Positions 5,707 through 6,632 of a stretch of DNA of 6,632 nucleotides are shown one piece after another. Origin of the DNA: Acidobacteriaceae bacterium (lineage in GTDB: Bacteria > Acidobacteriota > Terriglobia > Terriglobales > Acidobacteriaceae); NCBI GenBank assembly GCA_003165855.1, contig PMXH01000564.1, positions 1 to 6,632 of the forward strand, read 5' to 3'. The notes beneath the pieces are model-generated. The model saw nothing but the letters and a program-made list of their open reading frames with translations. It made no database searches and was not told where the DNA came from. The stretch's first letter is position 1. Every line of letters starts with the position of its first letter. Made by a program: the position numbers and the translations under genes.

Positions 5707-6632
5707 ATGACCACTTCCATGACTTCAGCCTTCCCTCCGGAGACTCTCCGGCAGCATGGCCTCACCAACGACGAGTACGAAAAGATCAGGCAGCTTCTCG
5801 GAGAGCGTGACCCAACTCTCACCGAGCTCGGCATCTTCAGCGTGATGTGGAGCGAGCATTGTTCCTATAAGTCATCGCGCGTTCACCTGAAGCGCTTGCC
5901 CACACGCAGCAAGCGCGTGCTGCAGGGACCGGGCGAGAACGCCGGCATTATCGACATCGGCGACGGCTGGGCCTGCGCCTTCAAGATCGAATCGCACAAT
6001 CACCCGTCGTTCATCGAACCGTTTCAAGGCGCAACTACGGGCGTGGGCGGAATCCTGCGCGACATATTTACCATGGGCGCAAGACCGATCGCGGTGATGG
6101 ATTCGCTAAGGTTCGGCCCGATCACGTCACACGTAGCCCCGGACGCATTCGTCCGGGGGGTGGAGGAACGGATGGAGAGACGGGCGAACGCGTCCGTCCC
6201 TACGCAGAAAGAGATTCACCGCAACCACTCCATCCTCGAGGGCGTAGTCAGCGGCGTCGCTTCTTATGGGAACTGCTTCGGCGTGCCGAACCTTGGCGGC
6301 GAAACAAAGTTTGAGCCCTGCTACTCCGGCAATCCGCTGGTGAACGCTTTCGCCATGGGACTTGTGCGCAAGGACGAGATTTTCTACGCGCGCGCCGCCG
6401 GCGAGGGCAATCCGGTGATCTACGTCGGCGCCAAGACTGGACGCGATGGCATCCACGGCGCGACCATGGCCAGCGAAGAATTCAGCGAAGCTTCGGAAGC
6501 CAAGCGTCCGAACGTACAGGTTGGCGATCCGTTCCTGGAGAAGTTGCTGCTTGAAGCCTGCCTCGAAGCCATGCAGACGGGAGCAATCGTCGGCATTCAG
6601 GATATGGGCGCTGCCGGACTTACCTGCTCGAC
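5707..6632 (+). CDS. purL: PurL, phosphoribosylformylglycinamidine synthase subunit II (3' end beyond window)
   Basis: PurL catalyses the fourth step of purine synthesis, converting FGAR, ATP and glutamine-derived ammonia to FGAM, together with PurQ and PurS in organisms that have the small form. The 308 residues visible contain [16 protein letters not shown] (42-57) with the conserved His51, [13 protein letters not shown] (93-105), [13 protein letters not shown] (108-120), [14 protein letters not shown] (124-137), [41 protein letters not shown] and [11 protein letters not shown] at the edge. The start is ATG 5707 or, four codons on, 5719; an in-frame stop at 5695-5697 excludes more upstream starts. 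No clear Shine-Dalgarno precedes either. The oddity is about 25 extra residues (142-166) between LRFGPITS and [14 protein letters not shown], where other PurL proteins have a short link. They are encoded by a palindromic element listed separately. The reading frame stays open through it, so the gene is probably functional. Confidence 0.97.
   Translation, partial: MTTSMTSAFPPETLRQHGLTNDEYEKIRQLLGERDPTLTELGIFSVMWSEHCSYKSSRVHLKRLPTRSKRVLQGPGENAGIIDIGDGWACAFKIESHNHPSFIEPFQGATTGVGGILRDIFTMGARPIAVMDSLRFGPITSHVAPDAFVRGVEERMERRANASVPTQKEIHRNHSILEGVVSGVASYGNCFGVPNLGGETKFEPCYSGNPLVNAFAMGLVRKDEIFYARAAGEGNPVIYVGAKTGRDGIHGATMASEEFSEASEAKRPNVQVGDPFLEKLLLEACLEAMQTGAIVGIQDMGAAGLTCS
6132..6204. repeat. Palindromic repeat element inserted in frame inside purL (MITE/REP-like candidate)
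   Basis: The ends CGTAG (6132-6136) and CTACG (6200-6204) are inverted. Comparing the left end with the reverse complement of the right end gives about 19 matches in 24 positions, including CGGACGC and TTCG blocks, so the element has imperfect terminal inverted repeats. Inside the left half is a perfect 9-bp hairpin, CCCCGGACG-CATT-CGTCCGGGG (6137-6158). The right half has a GACGG/CCGTC stem (6179-6183 with 6194-6198). The dinucleotide CA flanks both sides (6130-6131 and 6205-6206), as a 2-bp target duplication would. Element plus one CA is 75 bp, exactly 25 codons, so removal would restore a continuous purL frame. The encoded peptide is Arg/Glu/Val/Ala-rich with no known domain. The inverted-repeat structure is seen directly; its origin as an inserted, multi-copy element is inferred. 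Confidence 0.65.

Noticed and set aside
6127..6456. A 109-codon leftward frame inside purL that overlaps the palindromic element
   Set aside because: It is antisense to strongly conserved PurL sequence and shows no family signature; the palindrome happens to stay open on both strands.

Overview
The window looks like chromosomal DNA of a Gram-negative, GC-rich bacterium, most probably an Acidobacteriota (Koribacter/Terriglobia-like). This assignment is inferred from the style of the PurL, TrmFO and SelB proteins and from the two small exported DUF4440 proteins; no rRNA or other marker is present to prove it. Six genes are complete or nearly so, a seventh (purL) runs off the right edge, and together they fill almost all of the sequence.

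Layout: positions 1-2860 hold four genes read leftward. In transcription order they are two tandem exported DUF4440 (NTF2-like) paralogues of identical length, a GNAT acetyltransferase resembling spermidine/thialysine acetyltransferases, and trmFO, the folate/FAD-dependent tRNA m5U54 methyltransferase, which lacks only its last few residues at the left edge. The GNAT stop and the trmFO start share an ATGA overlap. A 139-bp divergent spacer separates this block from a rightward AhpD/carboxymuconolactone-decarboxylase-like gene (3000-3527). That gene converges on a leftward selB (3618-5573), and the 90-bp gap between them is almost entirely a nested inverted repeat that reaches into both stop codons. 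A 133-bp divergent spacer then leads to rightward purL (5707 to the edge).

The genes do not form one pathway: tRNA modification, selenocysteine decoding, purine synthesis and small stress or unknown proteins lie side by side. The selB gene implies that the organism inserts selenocysteine, but no selA, selC or selenoprotein is visible here.

The most unusual signal is inside purL. A 73-bp palindromic element (6132-6204) with imperfect terminal inverted repeats and a perfect 9-bp internal hairpin sits in frame in the coding sequence, flanked by CA on both sides. It appears to add 25 residues to a loop that is short in other PurL proteins. This resembles a mobile palindromic element that inserts into genes while keeping the frame, comparable in principle to Rickettsia palindromic elements. 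The second notable structure is the 96-bp convergent inverted repeat built from GATTGAGTGA-like words.
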